Origin: Candidatus Woesearchaeota archaeon | GTDB lineage: Archaea > Nanobdellota > Nanobdellia > Woesearchaeales > GW2011-AR4 | Length of the DNA stretch: 32,386 bases | Assembly (NCBI GenBank): GCA_016192955.1 | Contig: JACPTD010000016.1 | Coordinates: 1 to 32,386, forward strand | Direction: 5' to 3' | Part shown: one piece after another, positions 29,935 to 32,386 of the stretch | How the letters are laid out: the number at the start of each line of letters is the position of its first letter | Position numbering within the stretch: position 1 is the first letter of the stretch | Translations under genes and position numbers: made by a program | Notes under the pieces: generated by a model | Told to the model about the DNA's origin: nothing | Databases searched by the model: none | What the model saw: the letters and a program-made list of their open reading frames with translations, nothing else

Positions 29935-30906
29935 TTAAAATTTATCTTTGTACCATTCATAACATTTACTCAAGCCATAGTCAAGATCTATTTTTGCAGT
30001 AAAGCCGAGGTTTCTTAATTTTGTTGTATCAGGACACCTTCTTTTTGAGCTTCCTTCAGGCGCAGGTCTTATATCAAGAGCGGGGTTTACTCCTACAATC
30101 TTAAAAAGCTTTTTCGCTAAATCTGCTATTTTTATTTCGTCATCACTTCTTCCTATGTGTATTGTTTGACCATTTGTTTTTGGGCTTTCCATAACTAGCT
30201 TTGTTGCCTTTAATGCATTATCTATATAACAAAAAGATCTAGTTTCATTGCCACCATATATCACGAAGGGATTTTCTTTTTTAACAATCCTTCTAATGAA
30301 CTGTGGAACCACATGGTCATAGCCCATTCTTGGACCATAGATATTGTGATACCTTATTATTACAAAATCTTTGAGGCTATAAGCTTTCGCATACGAGTGC
30401 ATAGCAACCTCTCCAAGTAGCTTGCTTGCCCCATAGCTCCATCTTACATTTTTTGGATTATCAACAACGAGAGGCACTTCCTCAGGTGTAGGGATAGGGA
30501 ATCTTTTTCCGAGCAATTTTAAAGCTCCGCTATAAGCCTCTGAACTTGAACTGAAAAGTAATTTTCCTTTTTTGCACTTGACAAACCAGTCTAAAATATT
30601 TATAGTCCCTAAAACACCTACTTTTAAAACCCTATCGGGAATTTTGTAGAAATTTGCAGTTCCGTTAATTGCAGCTAGATGGTATATTTGATCATAATCA
30701 TTATCTAATTTATCAAAGGTTTCTGATAACGTGACGTCTCCCTCAATTAATGCTATATTATTTTTGATTACTTCTTCATTTAAATCTGGCTCTTTTGATT
30801 GCCTTTCAAAATTATCGAGGATTGTTACATCATACTCATGATTAGCAAGATAGTTAGCTAAATGAAACCCAATAAATCCAGCTCCGCCAGTTATAAGCAC
30901 TTTCAT
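29935..30906 (-). CDS. NAD-dependent epimerase/dehydratase (extended SDR)
   Basis: The 323-aa protein has the NAD motif GGAGFIG (7-13). Other motifs are HLAA, SSSSEAYSG, the active-site YGASK (near 160) and IRYHNIYGPRMGYDHVVPQF, the usual UDP-sugar epimerase/decarboxylase segment. It could be a UDP-glucose 4-epimerase or UDP-glucuronate decarboxylase. The preceding dehydrogenase makes a uronate, which favours work on a UDP-uronate. A minus-strand TATA box (TTTAAATA, 30942-30949) lies ~40 nt before the start. First gene of a three-gene operon. Confidence 0.88.
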   Translation of the reverse strand: MKVLITGGAGFIGFHLANYLANHEYDVTILDNFERQSKEPDLNEEVIKNNIALIEGDVTLSETFDKLDNDYDQIYHLAAINGTANFYKIPDRVLKVGVLGTINILDWFVKCKKGKLLFSSSSEAYSGALKLLGKRFPIPTPEEVPLVVDNPKNVRWSYGASKLLGEVAMHSYAKAYSLKDFVIIRYHNIYGPRMGYDHVVPQFIRRIVKKENPFVIYGGNETRSFCYIDNALKATKLVMESPKTNGQTIHIGRSDDEIKIADLAKKLFKIVGVNPALDIRPAPEGSSKRRCPDTTKLRNLGFTAKIDLDYGLSKCYEWYKDKF

Positions 30907-30941
30907 AATATATCTTCTGTCCCTTAAAGAACTAATAAAGC

Positions 30942-30949
30942 TATTTAAA
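30942..30949 (-). promoter_or_regulatory. TATA box of the epimerase-methyltransferase-reductase operon
   Basis: The minus strand reads TTTAAATA ~38 nt before ATG 30906. The 91-nt gap from the dehydrogenase gene allows an independent promoter. Confidence 0.5.
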
Positions 30950-30997
30950 TTTTGTTCTTGAGCAATATACCAGGAAATAACTTATTTCATTTAGAGC

Positions 30998-32296
30998 TTA
31001 GTTATGGTTCTTTTTTGCTACATTCCAAAGGTCGATTATTTCAACTCTTTTGGGTATGCGCAGTCCCTTATATGCAGAATGAGGCACCCCCACAACAACA
31101 ACCTCACATGATTTTAGCAATTCTTCTTTTGATACAAAAGTAGGATTTTTCGCATATTCATCTGAATAGTAAACCTTTGCCCCATGAAAACGCAATATTT
31201 TGCCGAGCTTGAATGAAAGCGAGTCTCTGATATCGTCTATATCAGCCTTAAATGCCATTCCAAGGATTCCTATCTTGGTTTTGCTTAAATCATATTTTTT
31301 TCTTAGGTTTTCCACTATAAAATTAGGCAACCCTTCATTAATCATCATGGCTGCATGCCCTAAGAGGAAGTTATTGTTGTTGAAAGCTGCCAACTGCATA
31401 GTGTCCTTTAAAAGGCATGGCCCTGCTGCAAAACCTGCTGTTGGCAAAGTGGCTGTCCTTCCATAGCCATCAGTCATCGCGCGGCGCACCTTGTCATAGT
31501 CAACACCAAAAGCAGTGGCAATCATATAAAACTGGTTTGTCACAGCGAATTGTATATATCTCCAGCCATTTGAAAAGAATTTCACCAATTCTGCTTCGCC
31601 CATTGAGGTTTTTATTATCTTTGGAGAAAGTCTGCCGAACAGGCTTGCAGCATCCTTTACTGCCTTATCGCTCAATCCTGCGACAATCTGCGGCAGTTCT
31701 TTTAGCTCTTTGATGGAGTAGCCTTGAACAATGCGCTCCGGGCAATAAGCAATGTGCCACTCTCTATTATTTCCATTCTTCAATAGATTTAAAACTTGCT
31801 GGCAGGTGTGAGGGTACACTGTGCTTCTAACTATTATTGTCTGTTCCTCGCTCAGATATTTTTTTAAAGCGGTGACGGATTCCAAAAACGCCCTTGTTTT
31901 CGGATTTAAGTACTCATCAACAGGGGTTCCTATGGCAATAATCACGTACCTTGCCTTTGAAACACTGCTTGCATCAAGAGAAATCTTTAGCTTGCCATCT
32001 TTAATAACCTTTTTTAAGATCGGCTCGGCGCCGTACTCAATGAACGGCATTACGCCTTGCTTGACAGAATCTGCCTTTTTAGCGTCAACATCATACAGGC
32101 ACACTCTCAAACCGCTGTCTGCAAAAGCTATGCCCAGAGGCAGCCCTACATGGCCTAAGCCCCCTACAATAACTATATCAAATTCAGGATTAATTTGAGA
32201 TGGCATCTCCTTTGCAGAGGATTTTATCGCTTTAAAAAGCTTATGGAATTCCTTTCTATTGTGAATGCTGATTATTTTTGTCAAAAACAGCTTCAT
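30998..32296 (-). CDS. Nucleotide-sugar dehydrogenase (UDP-glucose/UDP-ManNAc 6-dehydrogenase family)
   Basis: The 432-aa protein oxidises C6 of a nucleotide sugar to a uronate with two NAD+. The Rossmann motif is GGLGHVGLP (near 45-53), then IAIGTPVDE. The catalytic Cys is C294 in GPCLLKD, and the C-terminal UDP-binding half includes ILGMAFKADIDDIRDS. The pattern is closest to WecC-like ManNAc dehydrogenases, but substrate is not decided. It has ~40 residues before the Rossmann strand. An internal ATG (MPSQINPEF) has GGAG too close to be used, so the long start at 32296 is kept. Feeds the sugar operon that follows. Confidence 0.9.
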   Translation of the reverse strand: MKLFLTKIISIHNRKEFHKLFKAIKSSAKEMPSQINPEFDIVIVGGLGHVGLPLGIAFADSGLRVCLYDVDAKKADSVKQGVMPFIEYGAEPILKKVIKDGKLKISLDASSVSKARYVIIAIGTPVDEYLNPKTRAFLESVTALKKYLSEEQTIIVRSTVYPHTCQQVLNLLKNGNNREWHIAYCPERIVQGYSIKELKELPQIVAGLSDKAVKDAASLFGRLSPKIIKTSMGEAELVKFFSNGWRYIQFAVTNQFYMIATAFGVDYDKVRRAMTDGYGRTATLPTAGFAAGPCLLKDTMQLAAFNNNNFLLGHAAMMINEGLPNFIVENLRKKYDLSKTKIGILGMAFKADIDDIRDSLSFKLGKILRFHGAKVYYSDEYAKNPTFVSKEELLKSCEVVVVGVPHSAYKGLRIPKRVEIIDLWNVAKKNHN

Positions 32297-32338
32297 CCAA
32301 AAAATAGATTAACCATCAAATTCTATGATAAAATAAAA

Positions 32339-32367
32339 TGGGTAAGCCGAATATTCGGCTCAACCCA
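32339..32367. repeat. Stem-loop element e (16-bp palindrome with outer arms)
   Basis: AGCCGAATATTCGGCT (32345-32360) is a perfect palindrome, extended by TGGGT/ACCCA arms (32339-32343 and 32363-32367). It may be the 3'-end signal of a gene beyond the window or a leader structure of the dehydrogenase gene. It shares AGCCGAA with element d but lacks the long loop. Confidence 0.55.
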
Positions 32368-32386
32368 CAAATAGACTCTATTCGTA

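Noticed and set aside
30973-30990. GAAATAA/TTATTTC inverted repeat after the dehydrogenase gene as another stem-loop element
   Set aside because: It is short, AT-only and has almost no loop, unlike elements a-d; such pairs are common by chance in AT-rich gaps.
1-32386. CRISPR array or integrated virus
   Set aside because: No regularly spaced direct repeats, cas-like genes, integrase or capsid genes were seen.

Overview
The window reads as chromosomal DNA of an archaeon. The evidence is TATA-like boxes (TTTAAATA or TTTATATA) about 25 nt before many starts, several apparently leaderless genes, GGTGA-type Shine-Dalgarno sites, class III (QxxxE) pilin signal peptides, a geranylgeranyl-reductase-family flavoprotein, a PGF-pre-PGF surface protein and an intron-bearing tRNA-Trp. 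The gene set and small gene sizes resemble DPANN archaea of the Woesearchaeota/Pacearchaeota kind. That lineage call is inference.

Left part (1-8.8 kb): the 3' end of a large secreted protein (Cys-rich repeats, CARDB, seven-bladed propeller) is followed by a plus-strand set of pilin-like membrane proteins: a frameshifted ~363-aa protein, a 918-aa protein carrying a von Willebrand factor A domain, and a 319-aa minor-pilin-like protein. A two-gene toxin-antitoxin module (DUF4258 + YgiT zinc finger/AbrB) sits between the last two. A 528-aa protein with a polyproline tail converges on this block.

Centre (8.9-15 kb): a type IV pilus/Tad-like assembly locus. It holds a winged-helix coiled-coil protein, a VirB11/TadA-type ATPase, two TadC/GspF-type membrane proteins and two near-twin class III pilins with their own strong promoter. 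A ~400-nt stretch follows that has no intact gene and may hold a relic.

Surface section (15.4-24 kb): a ~1.73 kaa glycoprotein-like surface protein on the minus strand, broken by two +1 frameshifts, and a putative S-layer protein with three internal repeats. Between them lie a DUF192 gene, a small membrane protein and a tRNA-Trp(CCA) gene with a central intron and two further unexplained insertions.

Right part (24-32.4 kb): a geranylgeranyl-reductase-like enzyme; an orphan DUF2080 'transposon-encoded' gene under a 22-bp perfect palindrome; a family 2 glycosyltransferase; a B12-binding radical SAM enzyme; and a minus-strand nucleotide-sugar set (nucleotide-sugar dehydrogenase, SDR epimerase/decarboxylase, C-methyltransferase, aldo/keto reductase) that probably makes sugars for glycosylating the Asn-rich surface proteins and pilins.

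Most unusual signals: three +1 frameshifts, each removable by deleting one G from an AGGA tetranucleotide, all in exported proteins; a family of stem-loop repeats with ~16-21 nt AT-rich loops near gene ends, two of which supply the last codons of unrelated genes; the multi-insertion tRNA-Trp; and two small AbrB-type loci with palindromes placed as autoregulatory operators.
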